This document shows, one piece after another, positions 1 to 8,545 of a stretch of 64,000 nucleotides of DNA. Position 1 is the first letter of the stretch, and each line of letters opens with the position of its first letter. A program made the position numbers and the translations under genes. The DNA is from Halieaceae bacterium (GTDB lineage: Bacteria; Pseudomonadota; Gammaproteobacteria; Pseudomonadales; Halieaceae), in assembly GCA_028280635.1 (NCBI GenBank), contig JANQLM010000078.1:1-64000 (forward strand). Reading direction: 5' to 3'. Below the pieces are notes generated by a model. The model was not told the origin of the DNA. It made no database searches and saw only the letters and a program-made list of their open reading frames with translations.

Positions 1-1716
1 CCGCTGGCGGGCATTGAGGCGTTCTACGAGCGTAGCGTGGACGACATTCTCGCCGGCCTGCCCGCGGCGGAACCCGCCCGGCTCCGGGCAGACAGCGAAG
101 AACCCAGCGGCTCCAACGGCATCGCGCTCGCCGGCCAGCATACCGACAGCGGCAACACGCTGCTGCTGATCAACCCCCACACCTCGTTCTACTTCCGCAG
201 TGAGTACCACATGGTCAGCGAGGAAGGCCTCAACGCCTACGGCGCGGTGACCTGGGGCCAGTTTTTCATCTACCAGGGCTTCAACGAGGACACCGGCTGG
301 ATGCACACCTCCACCTACGCGGATTTCATGGATGAATTCGTGGAGGATGTCACCAACCGACGCGGCCAGCTTGTCTACCGCCACGGGGATTGGCAGCGGC
401 CGGTGTCCATGGACACCATCACACTGCGGTACGCGGATGGCGACGCCATGGCTGAGCGGATGTTCCCGCTGCTGCGCACCCACCACGGGCCAATCACTCA
501 CATGCTCGACGGTCGCTGGGTGGCGACGAAGATAAACTGGGACCCGGTGAACGCGCTGCGCCAGTCCTGGCTGCGCACCAAACAGTCCGACCACGCCGGC
601 TTCCGCGAGATCATGGACATTCGCACCAACTCCTCCAACAACACGGTATTTGCCGATTCCAATGGCAACATCGCCTACTATCACGGCAACTTCATGCCGA
701 AGCGGGACGCCCGCTTCGACTACTCGCAGCCCGTGGATGGCAGCGACCCGGCGACCGACTGGCAGGGCCTGCACGAGGTAGAAGAGACCATCCACCTGGT
801 GAACCCGTCGGTGGGCTGGCTACAGAACTGCAACTCGACCCCCTTCACCGCTGCAGGCGCAGACAGCCCACGGCCCGAGGACTACCCCGCCTACATGGCA
901 CCGGACCCGGAAAACTTTCGCGGCGTACACGCGGCCATGCTGCTGGATGATTTCGCCACCGGGGCCGACGACAAGATGTCGATGTCGGAGCTTATCGCGC
1001 TGGCCTACCACCCGGCCCTGCCCGCCTTTGATGTGCTGCTGCCCGACCTGTTCGCGGCCTGGGACAGTGAGGGCAGCGCCTTCCCGGCCCTGGCCGAGCC
1101 GATCGCCACCCTCGCCGCCTGGGATCGCAACGTGGCGGCGGACTCGGTAGCCATGAGCCTCGCCCACTTTTACGGCCTCGCCATACTCTCCGACTGGCAG
1201 CGCGGCGGCAGTGCCAGCCGCATGCAGTGGATTGAGGGGTCCGCCAGGCGGCTGCCGCCCGGGGAACGGCTGGACCTGCTGGCAGGCGTGGTCGCCAGGC
1301 TGGAAGCGGACTTTGGCGACTGGCAAACCCCCTGGGGGGAGATCAACCGTTTCCAGCGTCTGGACGGCAGCATCGACGCCGGCTTCGATGACGAGCAACC
1401 CAGCCTGCCGGTGGGCATGACCACCGGGCGCTGGGGCGCGCTGGCGGCCTACGGCTCACGCACCGGGGAGGCTACCCGTCGGCTTTACGGCTACCGCGGC
1501 AACAGCTTCGTGGCAGTCGTGGAATTCGGGGACAAGGTGCGGGCCAGGTCGTTGCTGGCGGGCGGCCAGAGCGGCGACCCCGCCTCGCCCCACTTCCTCG
1601 ACCAGGCCGAGCGCTTCATCAATCGCGACTTTAAGGAGGTGGCCTTCTACCGGGAAGACGTGGAAGCCCGGGCCCACAGCCGCTACCGCCCGGGCGAAAA
1701 TCCCGAGTCAAAATGA
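1..1716 (+). CDS. Penicillin acylase (Ntn hydrolase) family protein, 5' end missing
   Basis: The frame is open from base 1, so the gene starts before the window; the GTG at 37 is only an internal codon. Family members are secreted amidases made as a precursor that cuts itself into alpha and beta chains, exposing an N-terminal serine nucleophile. The likely cleavage site is the G/SNGIAL junction, with the Ser codon at 112-114. Downstream INPHTSFYF, AVTWGQFF and FADSNGNIAYYHGNF segments match the beta chain. Only the last few dozen residues of the alpha chain are present. The substrate (acyl-homoserine lactone, beta-lactam or another amide) cannot be told from this part. It ends at a TGA-class stop 120 bases before the next gene. 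Confidence 0.85.
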   Translation, partial: PLAGIEAFYERSVDDILAGLPAAEPARLRADSEEPSGSNGIALAGQHTDSGNTLLLINPHTSFYFRSEYHMVSEEGLNAYGAVTWGQFFIYQGFNEDTGWMHTSTYADFMDEFVEDVTNRRGQLVYRHGDWQRPVSMDTITLRYADGDAMAERMFPLLRTHHGPITHMLDGRWVATKINWDPVNALRQSWLRTKQSDHAGFREIMDIRTNSSNNTVFADSNGNIAYYHGNFMPKRDARFDYSQPVDGSDPATDWQGLHEVEETIHLVNPSVGWLQNCNSTPFTAAGADSPRPEDYPAYMAPDPENFRGVHAAMLLDDFATGADDKMSMSELIALAYHPALPAFDVLLPDLFAAWDSEGSAFPALAEPIATLAAWDRNVAADSVAMSLAHFYGLAILSDWQRGGSASRMQWIEGSARRLPPGERLDLLAGVVARLEADFGDWQTPWGEINRFQRLDGSIDAGFDDEQPSLPVGMTTGRWGALAAYGSRTGEATRRLYGYRGNSFVAVVEFGDKVRARSLLAGGQSGDPASPHFLDQAERFINRDFKEVAFYREDVEARAHSRYRPGENPESK

Positions 1717-1838
1717 GCGCAAGTTGTGCAATATTCCTGTGACCTGGCTCACAAAAAGACCTCGTTTGTTAATTCTTACCAAACTTAGGCGGGGATAGTC
1801 CCTACTACCCACCAGAGTTTTTACCTAAGGTGATGCCC

Positions 1839-2126
1839 ATGGGGAAAACAATTAAAACAATCGTTATCGCTTTGGGGTTGGCCGCGCTGGCCGGCTGCGC
1901 ATCCACGCCGATGCCGAAGGCCTTCGCCAATCACTTCAGCAGCGCCCGCGACGACGCGGACCACGGCAAGTGCATGACTGATAACACCCCCTTTAACAAC
2001 CGCCAGTTGATGATGGCGCCCAACAGCGTACAAAACGCCTGGACCTACTGCGTAAAGCAGTCAGATGTCTGGTACCCCGGCAAAGACACTGGCAGCAGCA
2101 CGCCGGTCTCCTGGGACAAGCAGTAA
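1839..2126 (+). CDS. Small putative lipoprotein of unknown function
   Basis: A 95-residue product with a lysine-bearing N-terminus, a hydrophobic stretch and an LAGC lipobox around residues 17-20, predicting export and lipid modification. The mature part (about 75 residues) has two further cysteines (KCMTD and YCVKQ) that could form a disulfide. I do not recognise the family. In-frame starts also exist at 1830 (GTG) and 1833 (ATG); ATG 1839 is chosen because an AAGG sits 8 bases before it. It is a stand-alone gene convergent with the hydrolase on the other strand. Confidence 0.6.
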   Translation: MGKTIKTIVIALGLAALAGCASTPMPKAFANHFSSARDDADHGKCMTDNTPFNNRQLMMAPNSVQNAWTYCVKQSDVWYPGKDTGSSTPVSWDKQ

Positions 2127-2201
2127 GCAGCGGGCACTCGCCCACCCTTCTCTTCAGTTTTCCGATACCACCTGCCCACTGCGACCGCCGCGGCGGCGTC
2201 G

Positions 2202-3158
2202 CTATGGGTGGTAGCGCGTGGTCAGGCTGACATAAGAGCGGTTCAGGAAAATCGTGGGGTCGCCCCGCTTTTCATCCCAGGGGGCTGTGATCCCCGCCGC
2301 CTGTATTTCTTCCAGGCTCTTGCCATCGGCGATCATCGCCAACATTTCGAGCTGCACGATTTCCAGCATGGTGATGTAGTCGCCGAACTCGGCCTGGGTG
2401 GCAAGCTCACCGTGGCCAGGGATAATCACGGTATTCGCGTCGGTCATGGCCAGCACTTCCAGGCAATTCCTGATGACACCATCCAGGGTGCCGCCGTTAG
2501 CCGCGTCGATAAACGGGTAACCGGCATTGTTGAACACATCCCCCATGTGCACGGCGTTGCGGCCCTGGAAAAACACAATGGCGTCGCCGGTGGTATGCGC
2601 CGGGCCGAAATGCATGACATCCACCTGCTCACCGTTGATGTGGAACTGCATGATGTCATCGAAGGTGATGTCAGGCAGCGCTTCCGGCGGGTAGGCCTTC
2701 TGTGTCGCCGCGGCCATGACCAGGTTGACCGGGTTGTCGCGTTGCATCATCACGCGAGAGTTGCTGTGGGACACCAACCAGGTGTTGTCTTCCTTGCCCA
2801 GCACCAGGTTGCCGTCGGCATGATCGAAGTGCCAGTGGGTGTTGATCACAAAATCCACGTCGCGGTCGCCCTGCTTGCGCATGGCCCGCCGCAGCTTCGG
2901 CATCACCGCCGGCACCTGGTCATCGACCAGTAGTACTCCGTCCTCACCGGAAGACACCGCGATATTGCCCCCCATACCAAACAGCACATAGAACCCGTCA
3001 GCGATTTCCTGGGTGCGGATTTCAACCTTGTCAGCATCCCAACCGAAGGCCGTCATCACCGCGTCCACTGGCTGGGGCTCGGGATCCGGCGGCAATTCAT
3101 GGGCTGCCAGTGGTGCGCACAGCAGCAGGCCGGCCAACGCAGCAAAGGAGTTTTTCAT
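2202..3158 (-). CDS. Exported MBL-fold metallo-hydrolase
   Basis: A 318-residue protein with a cleavable signal peptide (hydrophobic residues 3-18, ending AAHEL), so it acts outside the cytoplasm. The zinc-binding HxHxDH motif is explicit as THWHFDHADGN near residues 106-115, and further ligands are supplied by FGPAHTTGD and IIPGHGELA. This is the plan of the SoxH/cyclase-like exported metallo-beta-lactamase-fold enzymes; the substrate is unknown. An AGGAG lies 9 bases before the ATG. The gene starts 11 bases after the WS/DGAT stop, so the two are probably co-transcribed. A beta-lactamase role cannot be excluded but is less likely. Confidence 0.85.
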   Translation of the reverse strand: MKNSFAALAGLLLCAPLAAHELPPDPEPQPVDAVMTAFGWDADKVEIRTQEIADGFYVLFGMGGNIAVSSGEDGVLLVDDQVPAVMPKLRRAMRKQGDRDVDFVINTHWHFDHADGNLVLGKEDNTWLVSHSNSRVMMQRDNPVNLVMAAATQKAYPPEALPDITFDDIMQFHINGEQVDVMHFGPAHTTGDAIVFFQGRNAVHMGDVFNNAGYPFIDAANGGTLDGVIRNCLEVLAMTDANTVIIPGHGELATQAEFGDYITMLEIVQLEMLAMIADGKSLEEIQAAGITAPWDEKRGDPTIFLNRSYVSLTTRYHP

Positions 3159-3169
3159 GGGGCGGGCTC

Positions 3170-4564
3170 CTAGGAGGTCATAGGCTGGAAGACCGCGTCC
3201 TCCAGTTCGATAAAGGCGTCTTCGATATAGCGGCCCAGGCGATCCAGGTTGTCCATCTCCCGGGTCGCCACCAGGCCGAAGTGTAGGGTGCCGGAGTAGC
3301 TGTACAGGGTGATATTGAGCTGGTTACCCGGCGGCAATGTGCTGATAGGCAGGGACTGCTCCATCTTTGCACCCTTCATGTAAAGCGGTTTGCTGGGCCC
3401 GGGGACATTGGATACCAGGGTATCGGCAATGGCCGGCAGCACGCGGTCCAGCCGCAGCAGCTGGATCAGCTCGATGATTACCGCCAGTACTGCCGTGTAC
3501 TGGGCCACCGCGATGGACGGTACACCATCGATCTGATTACGCACGCTGCGCAGGGTGAAACCAATTTCCCGCAGGCGTGTGTAGGGGTCGCTGTCGCTGG
3601 GCGCCAGGTCAACCAGCACAATCCCGATCTTGTTGCCGCTGACCTTGTCGTTCTCATCGCGCAGGTTGACCGGCATCTGAATGGACAGCGGGCGCTCAAG
3701 TTCGATGCCGCTGTCCGCCAGGTAGCGCCGCAGGGCGCCGTCGATACAGGTGAGCGCAATGTGGTTGAGTGTGCATCGGGTCATGGCCCGCAGCTTCTTG
3801 ATGCGCGTCATCGGCACGTGGGCGGTGGCGAACTGCCGACCGGCGCTGACGGTGCCGGTGAGCGGTGTGTTTTCCACGGCGCGGAACGGCAATGCCACCG
3901 CATTTCGCGTCAGCCCCACCTGCTCCAGCGCCAACTGGGTAGTGAGTTTGGTAGTACCGCCGAGGATCTTGCGCCAGTTGTCCAGGCTGCGCAGCAGCTT
4001 GCCAAAAATGGCGCGACGGCTGGCCTGGGATTCATCTCCCTCGCGGCGCGGTTTGTCGCCCAGGGTCCAGATCGCTTTCAGGGCCCGTGATTTGGCGCTG
4101 GTGTTGAGTGAGCTCGCGCCCCAGCGCGACATCGTGACGCCGTCGGCATAGGCGTGGTGCATCTTCGAGTACACCGCGAAGCGCCCGCCCGCCACCCGGT
4201 CGATCAGGTGAAACTCCCACATGGGCTTGCTGCGGTCCATCAGCGGCTCGTGCAGACCGGACACGTAGTCAAACAGCTCCCGCTCGCTGAGCAAGGACTC
4301 CGGGTTGTGATAGAACAGGTGATCTTCGATGGCGAAATCTGCCGCATCGCGCCAGCGCGGCCCGCCCAGGGAGCGGAAGTCGATCACCTTATTATAGGGC
4401 GGGACCGGCTTGTCGTGGCGAGCCAGTTCTTCAGCCAGGCCGTGCACCCACTTGGCGGAACTGCCCGCGGGTTTCTTGAATATCATCAGCCCCGCGACAT
4501 GTTTGGGGCTCTCTTCCGACTCGGTCAGGAAAAACGCGAGGTCCAGCAGGGACAGGCGACTCAT
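3170..4564 (-). CDS. Wax ester synthase / diacylglycerol acyltransferase (WS/DGAT)
   Basis: A 464-residue acyltransferase, the usual length for bacterial WS/DGAT enzymes, which transfer acyl-CoA to fatty alcohols or diacylglycerol to make storage wax esters or triacylglycerol at the membrane. The active-site HHxxxDG motif is present as HHAYADG near residues 135-142. The PLWE-like segment (KPMWEFHLID) and the conserved C-terminal NVPGP also fit. It is followed 11 bases later by the exported metallo-hydrolase. Specificity (wax ester or triacylglycerol) cannot be read from the sequence. Confidence 0.92.
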   Translation of the reverse strand: MSRLSLLDLAFFLTESEESPKHVAGLMIFKKPAGSSAKWVHGLAEELARHDKPVPPYNKVIDFRSLGGPRWRDAADFAIEDHLFYHNPESLLSERELFDYVSGLHEPLMDRSKPMWEFHLIDRVAGGRFAVYSKMHHAYADGVTMSRWGASSLNTSAKSRALKAIWTLGDKPRREGDESQASRRAIFGKLLRSLDNWRKILGGTTKLTTQLALEQVGLTRNAVALPFRAVENTPLTGTVSAGRQFATAHVPMTRIKKLRAMTRCTLNHIALTCIDGALRRYLADSGIELERPLSIQMPVNLRDENDKVSGNKIGIVLVDLAPSDSDPYTRLREIGFTLRSVRNQIDGVPSIAVAQYTAVLAVIIELIQLLRLDRVLPAIADTLVSNVPGPSKPLYMKGAKMEQSLPISTLPPGNQLNITLYSYSGTLHFGLVATREMDNLDRLGRYIEDAFIELEDAVFQPMTS

Positions 4565-4733
4565 GGTGTATCCCGGTTTTTGTTATTTGCTCTGCAGTGT
4601 AGATGTTTTACGCGGCCGCTGACCAGCCGTACCAGTCCAGCGTCCGGTCGCGTCCCTGCAGTCAGGTTACGCGAGGCGTCGTTTCAGTCTTGGGCATCAT
4701 CCGGCACCGGGTGGCCTGACAATGCCTGCTGGC

Positions 4734-6257
4734 TCAGAGCGGGCCCTGCTGCCAGGGGCCGGTGATAGCAAAGGTGATGCCAGGTGTCTGGATGTTGACG
4801 TAGAGATAGGTGCCCGTTGGGTCGAAGCAGGCGCCGCACCATTCCCGCCCGCGGTAATCAGCCGGCTCAATAAACGGGCGGTTCGGCAGGGGCGAATCAA
4901 TCACGATGTTGTTCTCCGCAAACACGAAGGAACTGCCGTCCTGGCCGATGCCGAGCATCCGCGCACCGGTGACCAGTGCACCGTTTTCGGAAAGGCCACC
5001 GCCGTCTTCACAAACCAGCAGGCTGCCCTGGGGAGTCACCGTAATGTTGTCCGGGTTGTCCGCGGTGGCTTCCTCCGGGGAGACAAAGAGGGCGCGCAGG
5101 GTTTCTTCACCGGGAACGTAGGCCCACACTGAACCCTTGGCCGCCGCACCGCCGGCGGTATCGACGAAATACACAACACCGTCCTGGTACCAGCAGCCCT
5201 CGCCGCGGCGGAAGCTGGCGCCACCGGCGGCCTGGCCCTGAAGGAAAGGCCCTGAACGGCCCTGCCCCTCGACCGGCGGAAAGCCATCGCCCGGAGACAC
5301 CAGCGTCTCCGGCTGCGCCACCGGGTCGGGAATCAACACCCACTCCACATCGAAAGAATCCCCCTGTGAGGCGAGGCCCAGGTCAATACCCGGCTGCTCG
5401 CGCACCGCGAGCATTTCCAGCACACCGCCATTCTCCAGCGAGCCGACTCGTTGACTGATGTCGTTCGGGGTAAAGCGATAGAAGCCCGACAGCGGTCCGT
5501 TGTCCTCAGTCAGGTAGACCCTGGAATCCCGGGAATCCACCGCCACCGCTTCATGGCGCATCAGGCCCATCTCCTTGATAGGGACCGCCGACGCTGACGC
5601 CAGCGCCGGGTCGGGCACCTCGAACACAAAGCCGTGGTCCTCGGCACCGATCAGGCTGCCGATCACCATGGTCTCTTCACAGGTGAGCCAGCTGCCCCAG
5701 GGGGTCGGGCCACCGGCGCAGTTGGTGAGGGTGCCGCCCAGGGTGGCCCGGTCTTCCACCAATTGCCCGCCGCGCAGGGTGAGCGCCGTGGTCCCGCCCG
5801 CCAGGCCGCTCACCAGCCCCGGGAACCGGAATCCGTCATAAACCGGTGCCAGGTCAGCACCGACGATCGGCAGCGGATTGTCCGCTTCGGCCACCCCGCG
5901 CTCGTGGTTTCGAATCAAGACCACGTCGCTGCTGCCGCCCAGGCCACTGACCACGGCCATGCCGTCGTGCCGGTCCGGGGTGAAGGTGCCATCGCTCATG
6001 ATGTCGCCGGTCCAGCCGAAGGATGTGTAGCTGAAGCCCGCCGGCAGCTTCAGCAGCTCCATCCCGGTGGCGCTGTCCGCTGTGGCAGACAGGGGCCCGT
6101 AGGAGGCAGCCCCGGTGTCGGGGTTGAACGTATTGGTGCTGTCGCTACAGCCCTGCAGCGCCTGAAAAAGAGGCGCCAATCCAATGGCGATGGCTGACCT
6201 GCCAGCGCCGGCCACAAACCGGCGACGATTGAGAGGTGACGGCTTGAACTCGGGCAT
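4734..6257 (-). CDS. PhoX-like (DUF839) Tat-exported protein
   Basis: A 507-residue protein whose N-terminus carries a twin-arginine signal (NRRRFVAGAG, then a hydrophobic run and a cysteine in QGCSD), implying folded export and possibly lipid attachment. The rest matches the DUF839/PhoX fold: GDIMSDGTFTPDRHDGMAV, RNHERG, CAGGPTPWGSWLTCEE and YLTEDN segments bind calcium and metals in PhoX alkaline phosphatases. A GTG at 6266 is also in frame, but the ATG at 6257 has GGAG 8 bases upstream and is preferred. It could be a phosphatase or another beta-propeller phosphoesterase. The psp-operon terminator lies about 100 bases upstream on the same strand. Confidence 0.85.
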   Translation of the reverse strand: MPEFKPSPLNRRRFVAGAGRSAIAIGLAPLFQALQGCSDSTNTFNPDTGAASYGPLSATADSATGMELLKLPAGFSYTSFGWTGDIMSDGTFTPDRHDGMAVVSGLGGSSDVVLIRNHERGVAEADNPLPIVGADLAPVYDGFRFPGLVSGLAGGTTALTLRGGQLVEDRATLGGTLTNCAGGPTPWGSWLTCEETMVIGSLIGAEDHGFVFEVPDPALASASAVPIKEMGLMRHEAVAVDSRDSRVYLTEDNGPLSGFYRFTPNDISQRVGSLENGGVLEMLAVREQPGIDLGLASQGDSFDVEWVLIPDPVAQPETLVSPGDGFPPVEGQGRSGPFLQGQAAGGASFRRGEGCWYQDGVVYFVDTAGGAAAKGSVWAYVPGEETLRALFVSPEEATADNPDNITVTPQGSLLVCEDGGGLSENGALVTGARMLGIGQDGSSFVFAENNIVIDSPLPNRPFIEPADYRGREWCGACFDPTGTYLYVNIQTPGITFAITGPWQQGPL

Positions 6258-6356
6258 GGATACCACTCCGCGTTATGATATCTCCAGCCTACTGGCCCAA
6301 CATTGCGGAGCGATGACGGGCAGATGTTAGCTTGTAGCGCGGTGGTTCCTGTCGGC

Positions 6357-6388
6357 AAAAAAAAGCCCCCGCTGCAACCAGCGGGGGC
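6357..6388 (-). terminator. Intrinsic terminator of the psp operon
   Basis: Read on the minus strand this is a perfect 10-bp GC-rich stem (GCCCCCGCTG) with a four-base loop, followed by eight T residues. It lies about 130 bases past the pspC stop and before the PhoX-like gene, so it separates the two transcription units. Confidence 0.9.
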
Positions 6389-6517
6389 AAGAATCGAAGC
6401 GTCACAGGGGAATCGGAAGCTTCGAGGGGTTCGCGTGCTTAGAGCGGGCGCCGGCGCACAAAGTTCAGTGCTTTACATTCTTTTACCAAAGCCCTCGGTG
6501 GCTAAAGCTCTCAATGA

Positions 6518-7045
6518 CTAAAGCTCAGAGATCTTCTTGTTAAGCTGAAACTGCCGGGAGGTCACGTAGGACTCCATGTCGTTAACCCGCTGCAGTGCCG
6601 CATCCAACCGTTCCCGGGCGCGCTTGAGGCGCTCTGAGGGACTATCGCTGTAGCGGAACATGCGCTTGGGTCGGTAATCGTGCTGGTCGTCGTCGTATTC
6701 CATCTCGATCACCTCCTCCACTTCCTCCATATCGTCGTCCACCGGGTCGTCCCAGCGCTCGTAAACGTCGGCCTTGCGGCGCGGCGCCATCAGTATCCAG
6801 CCCGCCAGGTAGGCCCACAGGGCCAGGCTGCCGGTAAACAGGAAGGCGACGATGGCCAGCAGCCGCACCACCCAGGTTTCCACTTCCCAGTAATCGGCGA
6901 GGCCTGCGCATACGCCGGCCACCTTGCCCTTACGCGTGTTGCGGTAGAGGCCCATGCCCCAGCCGTTGGCCTTGCGGCGACGGTACTCCCGGCGGCGTTG
7001 CTTGAAGCCGCCACGGCGAGTGCGTCTGCGGTATCTGCGTCCCAT
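6518..7045 (-). CDS. pspC: PspC-domain phage-shock protein
   Basis: A 175-residue inner-membrane protein. After a highly basic N-terminus (many RR pairs in residues 1-27) comes the PspC domain: LYRNTRKGKVAGVCAGLADYWE, then a hydrophobic segment (VRLLAIVAFLF...LAGWILM). The C-terminal half is acidic and helical, ending in a likely coiled coil (SPSERLKRARERLDAAL). PspC senses membrane stress with PspB and releases PspF from PspA. The basic N-terminal extension is longer than in E. coli PspC. It starts one base after the pspB stop, in the order pspA-pspB-pspC. Confidence 0.92.
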   Translation of the reverse strand: MGRRYRRRTRRGGFKQRRREYRRRKANGWGMGLYRNTRKGKVAGVCAGLADYWEVETWVVRLLAIVAFLFTGSLALWAYLAGWILMAPRRKADVYERWDDPVDDDMEEVEEVIEMEYDDDQHDYRPKRMFRYSDSPSERLKRARERLDAALQRVNDMESYVTSRQFQLNKKISEL

Positions 7046-7046
7046 C

Positions 7047-7322
7047 TCAGTGACTCCTGTCCTGGTCGGTTTTGTAGTGGTCCCTGCGCTCCTGCTGCTG
7101 ACGCCAGTCCGGATAGTCTGAGTCCAGCAGCGTCTCCAGGGTGTGGATGCGGTCCGTCAGCTTGTCGACGGTTTCCATAATGTGATCCACGGTCTCCCGG
7201 TCCTCCTGCTTGAGGCTGCGCGAGGATCGCTTGAGCGACGAGTAGTGCATGGTGATCCACATAGGAAGCACGATCACCATGAACAGGATCGTCGGCACAA
7301 ACATGAATTCAAAAAATTTCAT
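7047..7322 (-). CDS. pspB: Phage-shock protein B
   Basis: A 91-residue protein with one N-terminal membrane helix (FVPTILFMVIVLPMWITMHY) and a cytoplasmic coiled coil (VDHIMETVDKLTDRIHTLETLL), as in PspB. It partners PspC in the membrane to signal envelope stress to PspA. The WITMHY segment and the C-terminal YPDWR are typical. It lies between pspA (62-base gap containing a hairpin) and pspC (one-base gap). Confidence 0.93.
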   Translation of the reverse strand: MKFFEFMFVPTILFMVIVLPMWITMHYSSLKRSSRSLKQEDRETVDHIMETVDKLTDRIHTLETLLDSDYPDWRQQQERRDHYKTDQDRSH

Positions 7323-7353
7323 CTAATGATTCCCCCAAACCCTTTTTGATAGG

Positions 7354-7377
7354 GGGCGGTCAACTCCCTGACCGCCC
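7354..7377 (-). other. Intercistronic hairpin between pspA and pspB
   Basis: A perfect 9-bp inverted repeat (GGGCGGTCA / TGACCGCCC) with a six-base loop in the 62-base pspA-pspB gap. No T-run follows directly on the minus strand, so it looks like a mRNA-stabilising or partial attenuation hairpin, which would allow more PspA than PspB/C. The role is inference. Confidence 0.6.
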
Positions 7378-7384
7378 GACTCAC

Positions 7385-8083
7385 TTATGCACTGGCGCTG
7401 TTGTTTTCGGCCGGCTGTTCGCCGCCGCCCATTTCGCGCTTCAGCCGTGCCAGCTCTTCGTTGACCTTCTCCTCTTCCACCAGGCCATCGATCTCGGTGG
7501 CGAGGTCAGTGACGTCGCGGCCCAGGTCCATCGCCTCGAGCTGGCTTTCCATGGTGTCCATGCGACGCTCGAACTGGTCGAACTTGGCAAAAGCCTCGTC
7601 CAGCGCCTCGCGGTGCATCTGGCGCTTGACCTTGATGCGTGACTCCACGGTCTTGCTGCGCATGACCAGGGTCTTCTGCTTGGCGCGAGCGTCGGTGAGC
7701 TTCTGCTGCAACTGGCCGATCTCGTCGTTGAGCTGCTGGATGTGCTCGTCGGTGGCGGCCAGTTCCGCTTCCACGGTGGCCAGCTCTTCCTGGATGATCT
7801 GTTTCTCCTGAAGGGCAGCCCGGGCCAGGTCCTCACGGCCCTTGCTGATAGCAAGCCTGGCCTTTTCTTCCCAGGCCACGATGTCGTCTGCCACCTGCTG
7901 GCGGCGGCGCTCGGCGGCCTTACGCTCGGCCAGCACCCGGGCGGAGGAGCTGCGCACTTCCACCAGGGTGTCTTCCATCTCCTGGATAATCAGGCGGATC
8001 ATTTTTTGCGGATCCTCGGCCTGGTCCAGGATGGAGTTGATGTTGGAGTTGATGATGTCGGTCATGCGGGAAAAGATGCCCAT
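7385..8083 (-). CDS. pspA: Phage-shock protein A
   Basis: A 232-residue PspA/IM30 family protein, predicted almost entirely helical. The N-terminal amphipathic helix (MGIFSRMTDIINSNINSIL) binds membranes; EDPQKMIRLIIQEMEDTL is the family hallmark, followed by long coiled coils. PspA represses PspF in unstressed cells and coats damaged inner membrane under stress. The length is close to the E. coli protein (222 residues). It is the second gene after the sigma-54 promoter near 8416, behind a small membrane gene. Confidence 0.96.
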   Translation of the reverse strand: MGIFSRMTDIINSNINSILDQAEDPQKMIRLIIQEMEDTLVEVRSSSARVLAERKAAERRRQQVADDIVAWEEKARLAISKGREDLARAALQEKQIIQEELATVEAELAATDEHIQQLNDEIGQLQQKLTDARAKQKTLVMRSKTVESRIKVKRQMHREALDEAFAKFDQFERRMDTMESQLEAMDLGRDVTDLATEIDGLVEEEKVNEELARLKREMGGGEQPAENNSASA

Positions 8084-8130
8084 GATGTCGCTCCCTTGGT
8101 CTATCTCTCGTCGTGCGGTTTAAGTGCTGA

Positions 8131-8328
8131 TTAGTTGAAAAGAATTCGGTGCTGGCGGTGCTTGTAAGCGCCGGGCCTGGGCATGCCAAACCAGAACAGC
8201 GCCTCGATCACCGCTGCGATCTGCAGGAAGGTGAGGCCACCGGCCATCGCCCCGGCAAAAGCGCCCACAAAGGCGCAGATCACCGCCAGTGCGATGTAAA
8301 CCAGGATGCGTTCTTCAATCGTCGTCAT
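8131..8328 (-). CDS. Small membrane protein heading the psp operon
   Basis: A 65-residue protein with two hydrophobic segments (ERILVYIALAVICAFVGAFAGAMAGGL and LQIAAVIEALFWFGM) and a basic C-terminal tail. It matches neither PspD nor PspG as I know them. The ATG at 8328 is preferred over 8334 or the longer frame from 8412, because AGGA lies 6 bases before it. It sits between the sigma-54 promoter and pspA, 47 bases from pspA, so it should be co-induced with the stress operon. Role unknown; a membrane-stress partner is a guess. Confidence 0.7.
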   Translation of the reverse strand: MTTIEERILVYIALAVICAFVGAFAGAMAGGLTFLQIAAVIEALFWFGMPRPGAYKHRQHRILFN

Positions 8329-8406
8329 TGTCATTCCTGCCAGTTTCGGTACGGGGTGGTGGATTTCGCTGAAGCCGCCACATTTGTTTATATTTCGCCA
8401 GTTATA

Positions 8407-8425
8407 TACCAATTACCGTGCCAAC
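8407..8425 (-). promoter_or_regulatory. Sigma-54 promoter for the psp operon
   Basis: Minus-strand reading gives TTGGCACGGTAATTGGTA: a perfect -24 element (TGGCACG) and, exactly 12 bases on, a -12 element TTGG where TTGC is usual. It points at the small gene and pspA, with a start site expected near 8397. PspF, a sigma-54 activator, is encoded divergently just upstream, which supports the call. Confidence 0.82.
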
Positions 8426-8493
8426 TTTTTAAGTAATTGTTTTTATTAGATTTAATTTGTTAAACGGTTTTATCGCTTACAATATTTTGGTCT

Positions 8494-8526
8494 ATTTCGC
8501 CAACAATATGGTTCATTTCACCGCTA
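8494..8526. promoter_or_regulatory. Candidate PspF upstream activating sequences
   Basis: The motif ATTTCGCC at 8494-8501 and the related ATTTCACCGCTAA at 8515-8527 lie 70-110 bases upstream of the sigma-54 promoter, where enhancer sites are expected. Similar ATTTCGC copies occur at 8363 and 8392. The stretch is clearly more A/T-rich than its surroundings. That PspF binds here is inference. Confidence 0.35.
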
Positions 8527-8545
8527 AATTTGTTAAATTGACCAA

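Noticed and set aside
820-1398. Long minus-strand frame inside the acylase gene
   Set aside because: Composition is that of an antisense shadow in GC-rich DNA; no motif and no ribosome site.
2181-2202. GC-rich palindrome at the end of the metallo-hydrolase gene as terminator
   Set aside because: The pairing is imperfect and no T-run follows on either strand; too weak to list.
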